From: Delftia acidovorans
Lineage (GTDB): Bacteria > Pseudomonadota > Gammaproteobacteria > Burkholderiales > Burkholderiaceae_C
Length of the DNA stretch: 64,000 nt
Direction: 5' to 3'
NCBI GenBank assembly: GCA_031286585.1
Contig: JAITUC010000032.1
Coordinates: 1-64,000 of the forward strand
In this document: positions 1 to 8,077 of the stretch, in pieces
How positions within the stretch are numbered: the first letter of the stretch is position 1
Layout: the number at the start of each line of letters is the position of its first letter
Program-made: the position numbers and the translations under genes
Notes under the pieces: model-generated
Databases searched by the model: none
Told to the model about the DNA's origin: nothing
The model's input: the letters and a program-made list of their open reading frames with translations, nothing else

Positions 1-395
1 AACACGAGTGGTTTGTGATTGACGCCACCGATAAGGTGCTCGGACGTGTCGCCAGCGAAGTGGCACTCCGTCTGCGCGGCAAGCACAAGGCCATTTACAC
101 ACCTCACGTTGACACCGGCGACTTCATCGTCATCATCAACGCCTCCAAGCTCAAGGTCACCGGCACCAAGAACCTGGACAAGGTGTACTACCGCCACTCT
201 GGTTTCCCCGGCGGCATCACTGCCACCAACTTCCGCGACATGCAGGCCAAGTTCCCCGGCCGTGCTCTGGAAAAGGCCGTCAAGGGCATGCTGCCCAAGG
301 GTCCCCTGGGCTACGCAATGATCAAGAAGCTCAAGGTGTACGGTGGTGCAGAGCATCCCCACACCGCCCAGCAGCCCAAGGCTCTGGAAATCTAA
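1..395 (+). CDS. rplM: 50S ribosomal protein L13 (5' end outside window)
   Basis: Large-subunit ribosomal protein L13, an early-assembly protein that binds 23S rRNA. The reading frame is open from base 3 ([15 protein letters not shown]...) to the TAA at 393-395, so about a dozen N-terminal residues and the start codon lie before the window. The visible part matches the L13 family throughout: the [17 protein letters not shown] opening, the [13 protein letters not shown] segment, the [10 protein letters not shown] motif and the [20 protein letters not shown] end. It is followed after 10 bases by rpsI, the usual L13-S9 operon, with an AGGAGA ribosome site in the gap. Identification is essentially certain. 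Confidence 0.98.
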   Translation, partial: HEWFVIDATDKVLGRVASEVALRLRGKHKAIYTPHVDTGDFIVIINASKLKVTGTKNLDKVYYRHSGFPGGITATNFRDMQAKFPGRALEKAVKGMLPKGPLGYAMIKKLKVYGGAEHPHTAQQPKALEI

Positions 396-405
396 GGAGA
401 CCTAG

Positions 406-798
406 ATGATTGGTGATTGGAACAATGGCACCGGCCGTCGCAAATCCAGCGTCGCACGCGTGTTCCTGAAGAAGGGCTCCGGCAAGATTACCGTGAATGG
501 CAAGGACATTCAGGAGTACTTCGGCCGCGAAACCTCGATCATGATCGCAAAGCAACCTCTGGCTCTGACGAGCAACCTGGAAGCTTTCGACATTCAAGTG
601 AACGTCCACGGTGGTGGTGAATCCGGCCAGGCCGGCGCTACCCGCCACGGCATCACCCGCGCCCTGATCGACTATGACGCAGCGCTCAAGCCCGTCCTGA
701 GCCAAGCCGGCTTCGTGACGCGTGACGCTCGTGAAGTCGAACGTAAGAAGGTCGGCCTGCGCTCCGCACGCCGCGCCAAGCAGTTCTCCAAGCGTTAA
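406..798 (+). CDS. rpsI: 30S ribosomal protein S9
   Basis: Small-subunit protein S9, whose C-terminal tail reaches the P-site tRNA. The 130-residue product is normal length, opens with the [22 protein letters not shown] block and ends in the invariant Ser-Lys-Arg. The ATG at 406 is preceded by AGGAGA at 395-400 and gives the start typical of beta-proteobacterial S9 ([13 protein letters not shown]). It is the last gene of the rplM-rpsI unit: a strong hairpin terminator follows about 40 bases after the stop. Confidence 0.98.
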   Translation: MIGDWNNGTGRRKSSVARVFLKKGSGKITVNGKDIQEYFGRETSIMIAKQPLALTSNLEAFDIQVNVHGGGESGQAGATRHGITRALIDYDAALKPVLSQAGFVTRDAREVERKKVGLRSARRAKQFSKR

Positions 799-834
799 TC
801 CGCTGGCACTGCAGGAAAGTCCCCCGGGGCTTTC

Positions 835-874
835 CCCAGAAAAAAACCGCCTTTGCCGGCGGTTTTTTTCTGGG
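835..874 (+). terminator. strong, potentially bidirectional Rho-independent terminator
   Basis: The arms 835-851 and 858-874 are perfect 17-bp inverted repeats around a 6-base loop. The stem core is CCGCC/GGCGG flanked by A7 on the left and T7 on the right, so a U tract is present whichever strand is transcribed. It closes the rplM-rpsI transcript and insulates erpA downstream. Confidence 0.93.
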
Positions 875-1012
875 CGATGCAAACCCTTCGCATTCACCTT
901 CGCCGTCGGTGGTCAATGTCCCCACTTGCACTGCCGTCAAGCCGGCAGCCCCGGGAATTCCCGAGCCCTTTGCTGTACCATTCGGGCCAATTGAGAACTT
1001 CGGAGTATCCCC

Positions 1013-1387
1013 ATGAGCGCCGTCGCAGAAATCACCGAAACCACCACCACCGAAATGCCCACCCCGATCGTCTTCACCGACAGCGCAGCTGCCAAGGTGG
1101 CCGATCTGATCGCCGAGGAAGGCAACCCTGACCTGAAGCTGCGCGTGTTCGTGCAGGGTGGCGGATGCTCGGGCTTCCAGTACGGCTTCACCTTCGACGA
1201 GATCACCAACGACGACGACACGACCATGACCAAGAATGGCGTGTCGCTGCTGATCGACGCCATGAGCTACCAGTACCTGGTGGGTGCCGAGATCGACTAC
1301 AAGGAAGACCTGCAGGGCGCGCAGTTCGTGATCAAGAACCCCAACGCCTCCACCACCTGCGGCTGCGGATCGAGCTTCTCGGTATAA
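1013..1387 (+). CDS. erpA: iron-sulfur cluster insertion protein ErpA
   Basis: A-type Fe-S carrier that passes clusters to apo-enzymes. The 124-residue protein has the family's three cluster-binding cysteines: Cys52 in [11 protein letters not shown] and Cys116/Cys118 in the C-terminal [10 protein letters not shown] 20-residue Thr/Glu-rich N-terminal extension precedes the conserved core, common in beta-proteobacterial ErpA. The ATG at 1013 follows a GGAG-like site (about 1001-1004). It stands alone between two terminators, so it is probably a single-gene transcript. Its position beside rplM-rpsI is typical of Burkholderiales. ErpA rather than IscA is inferred from sequence style and context. 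Confidence 0.93.
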   Translation: MSAVAEITETTTTEMPTPIVFTDSAAAKVADLIAEEGNPDLKLRVFVQGGGCSGFQYGFTFDEITNDDDTTMTKNGVSLLIDAMSYQYLVGAEIDYKEDLQGAQFVIKNPNASTTCGCGSSFSV

Positions 1388-1444
1388 GCCTTGTTGGCCG
1401 CGCTGCAGTGAAGCCCGCAGCAGCCCGCCGCACAACATGGGACC

Positions 1445-1477
1445 AACCGCCGCGCAGCAATGCGCAGGCGGTTTTTT
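1445..1477 (+). terminator. Rho-independent terminator after erpA
   Basis: A hairpin with arms AACCGCC (1445-1451) and GGCGGTT (1467-1473), an inner GCGCA/TGCGC stem around a GCAA loop, and a run of six T at 1472-1477. It lies only 25 bases before the transporter start at 1502, which argues against starting that gene at the in-frame ATG at 1460 inside the hairpin. Confidence 0.88.
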
Positions 1478-1501
1478 AACGCCTGCTCCCCCTGCCTTGT
1501 C

Positions 1502-2935
1502 ATGATTCCTGAAGACAAAAGCGCTTCCGCCTCCTCCTCGCGTTCGGTGCTGCTGTGGCTTGTGGCCATCGGCTTTTTCATGCAGACGCTGGACGGCACC
1601 ATCGTCAACACCGCGCTGCCCACCATGGCCGAGGCCCTGGGCGAGAGCCCGCTGCGCATGCAGTCGGTCATCGTCGCCTACTCGCTGACCATGGCCATGC
1701 TGATCCCGGCCTCGGGCTGGATGGCCGACCGCTTCGGCACGCGGCGTGTCTATCTGTGGGCGATTGCGCTGTTCGTGCTGGGCTCGGTGCTGTGCGCGCT
1801 GGCCCCCAATCTGACGCTGATGGTGGCCGCGCGCGTGCTGCAGGGCATGGGCGGGGCGCTGCTCATGCCCGTGGGGCGGCTGGCCGTGCTGCGCGCCTTT
1901 CCGCGCGAGCAGTTCCTCAAGGCCATGAGCTTCGTGGCCATCCCCGGCCTGGTCGGGCCGCTGATCGGCCCCACGCTGGGCGGCTGGATGGTGGAGTACG
2001 TGAGCTGGCACTGGATCTTCCTGGTCAACGTGCCCGTGGGCCTGATCGGCCTGGCCGCCACCCTGCGCTTCATGCCCGTGGGCGACCGCTTTGCCGTCAA
2101 GCGCTTCGACGGCGTGGGCTATGCGCTGCTGGCCTTCGGCATGGTGGCCGTGTCGCTGGCGCTGGACAGCATGTCGGGCAAGGGCATCCACGGCGCCATG
2201 GTCTTCGTGCTGCTGATCTTCGGCCTGGCCAGCCTGGCCGCCTACTGGCTGCACGCGCTGCGCCGGCCCGACCCGCTGTTCGCCCCCGAGCTGTTCGCCG
2301 TGCGCAGCCTGCGCGTGGGCCTGCTGGGCAACCTGTTCTCGCGCCTGGGCAGCTCCTGCATGCCCTTCCTGATCCCGCTGGTGCTGCAGGTCTGCCTGGG
2401 CTTTTCGCCCCTGCAGGCCGGCATGATGATGCTGCCCACGGTGCTGGCCAGCATGGCCATGAAGCGCCAGACCACCACCCTCATCCAGCGCATGGGCTAC
2501 CGACGCGTACTCATGGGCAACACCCTGGTGCTGTCGCTGATGATCGCCAGCTTCGGCACGGTCTCCACGGCGCTGCCGCTGTGGGTGGTCATCGTCCAGC
2601 TGCTGATCTTCGGTGCCACCAACTCCATGCAGTTCACGGCCATGAATACCGTCACGCTCAAGGACCTCGATGCCGGCAACGCCAGCAGCGGCAACAGCCT
2701 GCTGTCCATGGTGCAGATGCTGGCCATGGGCATGGGTGTGGCCGCTGCGGGTGCGGTGCTGGCCGGTTTCAGCGAATGGTTCGGCGGCGACACTCCGCAG
2801 CAGACGCTCAACGCCTTTCGCGCCACCTTCATCTGTATGGGCGCGGTGACGCTGGCCTCGACCATGATCTTCTCGCAGCTCGGCGACGATGAGGATGTGC
2901 GGCCCAAGCCGCTGGAGCCGGCCGAGCACGAGTGA
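1502..2935 (+). CDS. DHA2-type major facilitator (MdtD/HsrA-like multidrug:H+ antiporter)
   Basis: Inner-membrane transporter of 477 residues with about 14 hydrophobic helices, the DHA2 (EmrB/QacA) architecture. The first helix carries GFFMQTLDGTIVNTALP with the Asp typical of helix 1 in this family, then motif A in the loop 2-3 (GWMADRFGTRRVY) and a motif C-like LVGPLIGPTLGGW in helix 5. Sequence style is closest to MdtD/HsrA. There is no adjacent EmrA-type adaptor or RND pump, so it is probably a stand-alone exporter; the substrate cannot be read from sequence. The start ATG 1502 is chosen because an earlier in-frame ATG (1460) lies inside the erpA terminator. It ends 16 bases before the convergent PIN gene. 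Confidence 0.88.
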   Translation: MIPEDKSASASSSRSVLLWLVAIGFFMQTLDGTIVNTALPTMAEALGESPLRMQSVIVAYSLTMAMLIPASGWMADRFGTRRVYLWAIALFVLGSVLCALAPNLTLMVAARVLQGMGGALLMPVGRLAVLRAFPREQFLKAMSFVAIPGLVGPLIGPTLGGWMVEYVSWHWIFLVNVPVGLIGLAATLRFMPVGDRFAVKRFDGVGYALLAFGMVAVSLALDSMSGKGIHGAMVFVLLIFGLASLAAYWLHALRRPDPLFAPELFAVRSLRVGLLGNLFSRLGSSCMPFLIPLVLQVCLGFSPLQAGMMMLPTVLASMAMKRQTTTLIQRMGYRRVLMGNTLVLSLMIASFGTVSTALPLWVVIVQLLIFGATNSMQFTAMNTVTLKDLDAGNASSGNSLLSMVQMLAMGMGVAAAGAVLAGFSEWFGGDTPQQTLNAFRATFICMGAVTLASTMIFSQLGDDEDVRPKPLEPAEHE

Positions 2936-2951
2936 GGCCTGCCTTGGGGCT

Positions 2952-3344
2952 TCACGCCTTTTTGGAGAAGAACACCACTTCGGGCAGGCCCTCGAAGTGG
3001 GCATCACAGGTCAGCAGCACGGCCTGATGGTGCCGCGCCGTGGCGTAGACGATGGCGTCGGCCATGGCGAGGCCGTGGATCCGGTGCATGTCGGCGGCCA
3101 GCAGGGCAAGCGTGGTGTCGAGCGGCAAGACCACGCATTTCTGCGTATAGGCAATCATCTGATCGGCCGCTTCCTCGCCAATCTCCCGAACCAGCCATTT
3201 GGAAAGCTCCAGCTGAACGATGGTGGGAACGATGCACTGCGGCTTATCCGGAAGGTGCGCGGCCAGGCTGCGACCCAGGGCGCTTGCGGTGAGCCATTCG
3301 ATCCAGGCGGAAGTATCGACCACGCGCATGGCTGCGGCTGCCAT
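2952..3344 (-). CDS. PIN-domain ribonuclease toxin (VapC-like)
   Basis: A 130-residue PIN-domain protein, the toxin half of a type II toxin-antitoxin module. The four acidic metal ligands of the PIN active site are visible: Asp10 (VVDTSAWIEW), Glu46 (QLELSKW), Asp96 (MADAIVYATA) and Asp114 (LTCDAHFEGL). Such proteins cleave specific RNAs with Mg2+/Mn2+. The ATG at 3344 overlaps the antitoxin stop by one base (TGATG), indicating translational coupling; an alternative start at 3329 (MRVVDTS) would give the more usual N-terminus. The cellular RNA target is unknown. Confidence 0.9.
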   Translation of the reverse strand: MAAAAMRVVDTSAWIEWLTASALGRSLAAHLPDKPQCIVPTIVQLELSKWLVREIGEEAADQMIAYTQKCVVLPLDTTLALLAADMHRIHGLAMADAIVYATARHHQAVLLTCDAHFEGLPEVVFFSKKA

Positions 3345-3556
3345 CAGCTTCGGTCTTCGCGATCGCGGTAACCGTCCTTGCGTGCTCCCTTGGCGATGCC
3401 GGCCAGTTGTTCGAGTTCAGGCACGGGCATCAGCAGCACGCCTTTGCCTTTGGGAATGAACACGAATTCCTGGCCCGCCTGCCAGTGCTGCTCATCGCGC
3501 ACGTCCTTGGGGATGGAGATCTGGAATTTGCTGGACAGGGTGGCCGTGGTGCTCAT
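3344..3556 (-). CDS. AbrB/MazE-type antitoxin
   Basis: A 70-residue swapped-hairpin (AbrB/SpoVT) DNA-binding antitoxin. The N-terminal MSTTATLSSKFQISIPKDVR is the characteristic beta-hairpin of the fold (ATLSSKxQITIPKxVR pattern); the C-terminal third, acidic/basic and less ordered, should wrap the toxin. The ATG at 3556 has GGAG about nine bases upstream. It is the promoter-proximal gene of the pair and is expected to autorepress the operon. A VapC-like toxin with an AbrB-type partner is a common combination. Confidence 0.88.
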   Translation of the reverse strand: MSTTATLSSKFQISIPKDVRDEQHWQAGQEFVFIPKGKGVLLMPVPELEQLAGIAKGARKDGYRDREDRS

Positions 3557-3859
3557 CGCTGCGCTCCGGGGATCGATGGAGATTTGGTAAGAATACGCGA
3601 GGGCAGGTGCAAGGCACAGCAGTTCCCATGCAGCGTGCTTGCGTACGGTTTCGCGGAGGCAGGCCAGAGCCTGGGTCGCAATTTTTGAAACCTGAATCGC
3701 GACAATCTGCGCTTTTGTTGCGGGTTTACCCTTGTTTTGAGCAAGGATATATGTCAGCCCGCATAGGAAATATCGAGGCCCTCTTATGCGTTTGGGCGGG
3801 GCTGGACTTAATCTCGGATCTATCCGAATAGTCCACGCACCAGCAGTTGCCCCACGAGC
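3557..3859. other. intergenic region between the antitoxin and xdhA
   Basis: About 300 bases without a convincing gene. It must hold the divergent promoters of the toxin-antitoxin pair (minus) and of xdhA (plus). The half nearer xdhA is AT-richer than its surroundings. At 3730-3746 there is a short inverted repeat, CCTTG-7-CAAGG, that could be an operator for a purine regulator; this is only a suggestion. No riboswitch-like structure was recognised. Confidence 0.4.
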
Positions 3860-5473
3860 ATGAGCCAGAGCCCCAGTTCCCAACCCATCCGCTTCTATCA
3901 CCGCGGCCAGATCGTCGAGGTACAGGGGCCGCATCCCACGCGCTCGGTGCTGGACTGGCTGCGCGGCGACGCGCGCTGCACCGGCACCAAGGAGGGCTGC
4001 AACGAGGGTGACTGCGGCGCCTGCACCGTGGTCGTCGCCGAGCTGGCCGAGGACGGCGCGCCCGGCGCCGTGGGCGGTCTGCAGCTGCAGACGGTCAATG
4101 CCTGCATCCAGTTCCTGCCCACGCTGCACGGCAAGGCGCTGTTCACGGTGGAGGACGTCAAGGGCCAGTGCGCCGGCAAGCAGGCCTGTGCCACGGGCAA
4201 GCCTGCGGGCGACGCCGAGCTGCACCCTGTGCAGCAGGCCCTGGTGGACTGTCACGGCTCGCAGTGCGGCTTTTGCACGCCGGGCTTCGTGATGTCGCTG
4301 TGGTCGGCCTACGAGCACCACCAGCAGGCCGGCACGCGCCCCTCGCGCCAGCAACTGGCCGATGAGCTGTCGGGCAATCTGTGCCGCTGCACGGGCTACC
4401 GTCCCATCCTGGATGCGGGCCAGCGCATGTTCGACCTGCCGGCCACGCGCATGGCCACCGAGCCCGTGGTGCAGGCGCTGCAGGGCCTGCGCGCGCAGGA
4501 TCCGGGCCTTGACTACGCGGCACCCAATGCCGCCCAGGGCGGCCGTGTGGACCGCTTCCACGCGCCGCGCACGCTGGACGAACTCGCCGCCGTGTGCGAG
4601 GCCAAGCCCCGCGCGCGGCTGCTGGCCGGCTCCACCGATGTGGGCCTGTGGGTGACCAAGCAGTTCCGCGACCTGGGCGATATCGTCTATGTGGGCGACG
4701 TGGCCGAGATGAAGCAGGTGCAGGAGCGCCACGGCGCGGGTAGCCTGGACGGCGGCGAGCTGTACATAGGCGCCGGCGCCTCGCTGGAATCGGCCTGGTC
4801 CGCGCTGTCGCAGCGCTTCGAGGGGCTGACCGATGTGTGGCTGCGCTTTGCCTCCATGCCCATCCGCCACGCGGGCACCATGGGAGGCAACGTGGCCAAT
4901 GGCTCGCCCATTGGCGACTCCCCTCCCGTGCTGATGGCGCTGGACGCGCAGATCGAGCTGCGCAAGGGCGCACGCGTGCGCCGCATGCCGCTGCATGACT
5001 TCTATCTGGACTACATGAAGAACCAGCTGGAACCGGGCGAGTTCGTGCAGGCCCTGGCCGTGCCGCTGGCTGCCGCACGGCGCCAGACCCGGGCCTACAA
5101 GATCAGCAAGCGCTTTGACTGCGACATCTCGGCGCTGTGCGCAGGGCTGGCCATCGAGCTGGATGGCGAAGTGGTGAAGTCCGCCCGCCTGGCCTTTGGC
5201 GGCATGGCCGCCGTGGTCAAGCGTGCGGCCCTGGCCGAGGCGGCCATCGTGGGCCAACCCTGGGACCAGGCTGCCGTGCACGCAGCCCAGGCCGCGCTGG
5301 CCCAGGACTTCAAGCCCATGTCCGACATGCGCGCCAGCGCCGAATACCGGATCAAGGTGGCGCAGAACCTGCTGCAGCGCCTGTGGCTGGAGACCCGTGC
5401 GCAGCAGCCGCTGCCCAGCGAAGCCACCAGTGTTTTCAGCGTGATGCCGCACGCCGCAGTGCAAGGAGCCTGA
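3860..5473 (+). CDS. xdhA: xanthine dehydrogenase small subunit (2Fe-2S/FAD)
   Basis: Electron-transfer subunit of the cytoplasmic molybdenum enzyme that oxidises hypoxanthine to xanthine and urate. The 537-residue protein shows, in order: a plant-type 2Fe-2S domain (Cys47, Cys52, Cys55 in GCNEGDCGAC; Cys82), a second 2Fe-2S helical domain (Cys136/139 in CGFCTPGF, Cys175/177 in NLCRCTGYRPI), then an FAD domain from about residue 200 (LLAGSTDVGLWV; IRHAGTMGGNVANGSPIGDSPP) and the flavoprotein C-terminal domain. Its stop is one base before the xdhB start, so the two are co-translated. This is the two-subunit XdhAB layout of proteobacteria. Confidence 0.96.
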   Translation: MSQSPSSQPIRFYHRGQIVEVQGPHPTRSVLDWLRGDARCTGTKEGCNEGDCGACTVVVAELAEDGAPGAVGGLQLQTVNACIQFLPTLHGKALFTVEDVKGQCAGKQACATGKPAGDAELHPVQQALVDCHGSQCGFCTPGFVMSLWSAYEHHQQAGTRPSRQQLADELSGNLCRCTGYRPILDAGQRMFDLPATRMATEPVVQALQGLRAQDPGLDYAAPNAAQGGRVDRFHAPRTLDELAAVCEAKPRARLLAGSTDVGLWVTKQFRDLGDIVYVGDVAEMKQVQERHGAGSLDGGELYIGAGASLESAWSALSQRFEGLTDVWLRFASMPIRHAGTMGGNVANGSPIGDSPPVLMALDAQIELRKGARVRRMPLHDFYLDYMKNQLEPGEFVQALAVPLAAARRQTRAYKISKRFDCDISALCAGLAIELDGEVVKSARLAFGGMAAVVKRAALAEAAIVGQPWDQAAVHAAQAALAQDFKPMSDMRASAEYRIKVAQNLLQRLWLETRAQQPLPSEATSVFSVMPHAAVQGA

Positions 5474-5474
5474 C

Positions 5475-7901
5475 ATGAACCGTCCCATCGACCCCGCACT
5501 GCTGCATTCGTCTGAGGCTTTTGCGCACTACCTGAAGAACACCGCCTTCCGCGTGGACGAGCGCGCCGAGGCCGGCGCGCACACGCAGGGCCAGCGCGTG
5601 GGCATCAGCCGCCCGCATGAGTCGGCCCATCTGCATGTGGCCGGCGAGGCCGCCTACATCGACGACCTGCCCGAGCTGGACGGCACGCTGCACTGTGCGC
5701 TGGGCCTGTCGCCCGTGGCCAATGGCCGGCTCAATGCGCTCAAGCTCGACGCCATCCGCGCCATGCCCGGCGTGGTGGCCGTGCTCACGGGCGAGGACAT
5801 TCCCGGCGTCAACGACTGCGGCTCCATCATCCACGACGACCCCATCCTGTGCAGCGGCGAAATCCGCTACCTGGGCCAGCCGATGTTCGCCGTGATCGCT
5901 GAAAGCCGCGAGGCTGCGCGCGTGGCTGCGGCCCAGGCCAAGGCGGCAGCTGACATCACGGCCGAGCCGCCCGTGCTCACGCCCCAGCAGGCGCACGAGC
6001 TGGGCCAGTACGTGCTGCCGCCCATGCACCTGGCGCGCAGCACGAATGAAGGCGGCGCGCGCCGCGCCATGGACGAGGCGCCGCACCGCCTGAAGTCATC
6101 GTTCTACGTGGGCGGGCAGGAGCAGTTCTACCTCGAAGGCCAGATCAGCTACGCCATTCCCAAGGAAGACGGCGCCGTCCACCTGTACTGCTCCACCCAG
6201 CACCCCAGCGAGATGCAGCACCTGGTGGCGCACGCCCTGGGCGTGAGCGCCCATGCCGTGCATGTGGAGTGCCGGCGCATGGGCGGCGGCTTCGGCGGCA
6301 AGGAGTCGCAGTCGGCCCTGTTCGCCTGCGTGGCCTCGGTGGCCGCGACGCGGCTGGGACGGCCCGTGAAGCTGCGCCTGGACCGTGACGACGACTTCAT
6401 GATCACGGGCCGCCGCCACTGCTTCTGGTACGAGTACGAGGTGGGCTACGACGACGAGGGCCGCATCCTGGGCGCCGAGATCTCCATGGTCTCGCGCGCC
6501 GGCCATTCGGCCGACCTGTCCGGCCCGGTGATGACGCGTGCGCTGTGCCACTTCGACAACACGTACTGGCTGCCCGATGTGTCCATGCACGGCTACTCGG
6601 GCAAGACCAATACGCAGAGCAATACGGCCTTCCGCGGCTTTGGCGGCCCGCAGGGCGCGATCGCCATCGAGAACATCATGGAGACGGTGGCGCGCGAGCT
6701 GGGGCGCGATGCGCTCGATGTGCGCCGTGTCAACTTCTACGGCAAGACCGAGCGCAATGTCACGCCCTATAGCCAGGTCGTGACCGACAACGTGATCCAC
6801 GAGCTGGTGGCCGAGCTGGAGACCTGCAGCGACTACCGCGCACGCCGCGAGGCCATCGCCGGGTTCAATGCGGCCAGCCCCGTGCTCAAGCGCGGCCTGT
6901 CGCTGACGCCGCTGAAGTTCGGCATCTCCTTCAACGTCAAGCACTTCAACCAGGCCGGTGCCCTGGTCCATGTCTACAACGACGGCTCCATCCTCGTGAA
7001 CCACGGCGGCACCGAGATGGGCCAGGGCCTGAACACCAAGGTGGCCCAGGTCGTGGCGCATGAGTTGGGCGTGGGCTTCTCCCGCGTGCGCGTCACGGCC
7101 ACCGACACCACCAAGGTGGCCAACACCTCGGCCACGGCGGCATCGACGGGGGCCGACCTCAACGGCAAGGCCGCTCAGGACGCGGCGCGCCAGATCCGCG
7201 AGCGCCTGGCAGCCTGTGCCGCCGAGCGCCATGGCGGCCGTGCCGAGGATGTGCGCTTTGCCAACGACCAGGTCCACGTCAACGGCAAGGTGCTGGATTT
7301 CAAGGCCGTGGTCGGCGAGGCCTACCTCGAGCGCGTGCAGCTGTGGTCCGACGGCTTCTATGCCACGCCCGGCCTGTCGTGGAACAAGGACACCATGCAG
7401 GGCCGGCCCTTCTTCTACTACGCCTACGGCGCGGCCGTGAGCGAGGTGGTGGTGGACACGCTGACCGGCGAGTTCAAGCTGCTGCGTGCCGACGTGCTGC
7501 ACGACGTGGGCCGCTCGCTGAACCCGGCCGTGGACGTGGGCCAGGTCGAGGGCGCCTTCATCCAGGGCATGGGCTGGCTGACCACGGAGGAGCTGGTCTG
7601 GCATCCGCAAAGCGGCAAGCTCACCACGCACGCGCCCAGCACCTACAAGATCCCGACGGCCAATGACTGCCCGCCCGTGTTCAACGTGCGGCTGTTCGAG
7701 GGAGACAACTTCGAGGACTCCATCCACCGCAGCAAGGCCGTGGGCGAGCCGCCGCTGCTGCTGCCGTTCTCGGTGTTCTTCGCCATCCGCGATGCCGTCT
7801 CGGCCGCGGGCGGGCACCGCAGCAATCCGCCGCTGCAATCGCCGGCCACGCCCGAATCCATCCTGCGCGCCATCGAGGCCGTGCAGGCCGCCGGGAGCTG
7901 A
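5475..7901 (+). CDS. xdhB: xanthine dehydrogenase molybdopterin-binding subunit
   Basis: Catalytic molybdopterin subunit of XdhAB, 808 residues, the expected size. It has the aldehyde-oxidase/xanthine-dehydrogenase a/b hammerhead at about residues 45-155 followed by the Mo-binding domain with GGGFGGKE, TAFRGFGGPQ, GGTEMGQGLNTKVAQV and the C-terminal AVGEPPLLL containing the catalytic glutamate. Activity requires the sulfurated Moco, usually delivered by XdhC; no xdhC is present in the window and the next gene, after 176 bases, is a purine permease. Confidence 0.96.
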   Translation: MNRPIDPALLHSSEAFAHYLKNTAFRVDERAEAGAHTQGQRVGISRPHESAHLHVAGEAAYIDDLPELDGTLHCALGLSPVANGRLNALKLDAIRAMPGVVAVLTGEDIPGVNDCGSIIHDDPILCSGEIRYLGQPMFAVIAESREAARVAAAQAKAAADITAEPPVLTPQQAHELGQYVLPPMHLARSTNEGGARRAMDEAPHRLKSSFYVGGQEQFYLEGQISYAIPKEDGAVHLYCSTQHPSEMQHLVAHALGVSAHAVHVECRRMGGGFGGKESQSALFACVASVAATRLGRPVKLRLDRDDDFMITGRRHCFWYEYEVGYDDEGRILGAEISMVSRAGHSADLSGPVMTRALCHFDNTYWLPDVSMHGYSGKTNTQSNTAFRGFGGPQGAIAIENIMETVARELGRDALDVRRVNFYGKTERNVTPYSQVVTDNVIHELVAELETCSDYRARREAIAGFNAASPVLKRGLSLTPLKFGISFNVKHFNQAGALVHVYNDGSILVNHGGTEMGQGLNTKVAQVVAHELGVGFSRVRVTATDTTKVANTSATAASTGADLNGKAAQDAARQIRERLAACAAERHGGRAEDVRFANDQVHVNGKVLDFKAVVGEAYLERVQLWSDGFYATPGLSWNKDTMQGRPFFYYAYGAAVSEVVVDTLTGEFKLLRADVLHDVGRSLNPAVDVGQVEGAFIQGMGWLTTEELVWHPQSGKLTTHAPSTYKIPTANDCPPVFNVRLFEGDNFEDSIHRSKAVGEPPLLLPFSVFFAIRDAVSAAGGHRSNPPLQSPATPESILRAIEAVQAAGS

Positions 7902-8077
7902 GCGGACCGGCGCCGCCCCCTCATTCCTTGAATCCGCGCGCAGCGATGCGCGCCACCAGGTCCATGGCTGCCCGGCAGGGTGCCATGCCCTGTGCCGGCC
8001 TGGACAGCCGGTGCTCAACCCTGGGCGCTTTCACAACCGTTGCGCCCCGCATGCGAAAACAACACGGAGACAATGCG

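Noticed and set aside
1460-1501. Upstream in-frame extension of the DHA2 transporter
   Set aside because: It lies within the erpA terminator hairpin and adds sequence unlike the family N-terminus.
686-3007. A 773-codon minus-strand open frame across rpsI, erpA and the transporter gene
   Set aside because: It crosses a strong terminator and three well-identified plus-strand genes; composition (His, Gln, Gly, Arg) is typical of antisense GC-rich frames.
3344-5488. A long minus-strand frame antisense to xdhA ending in the antitoxin frame
   Set aside because: Only the last 70 codons are real (the AbrB-type antitoxin starting at 3556 with its own ribosome site); the rest is shadow of xdhA.
7928-8077. 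50-codon N-terminal extension of the purine permease, or a remnant of xdhC
   Set aside because: No xdhC-like or transporter-like residues; the ribosome site points to ATG 8078.
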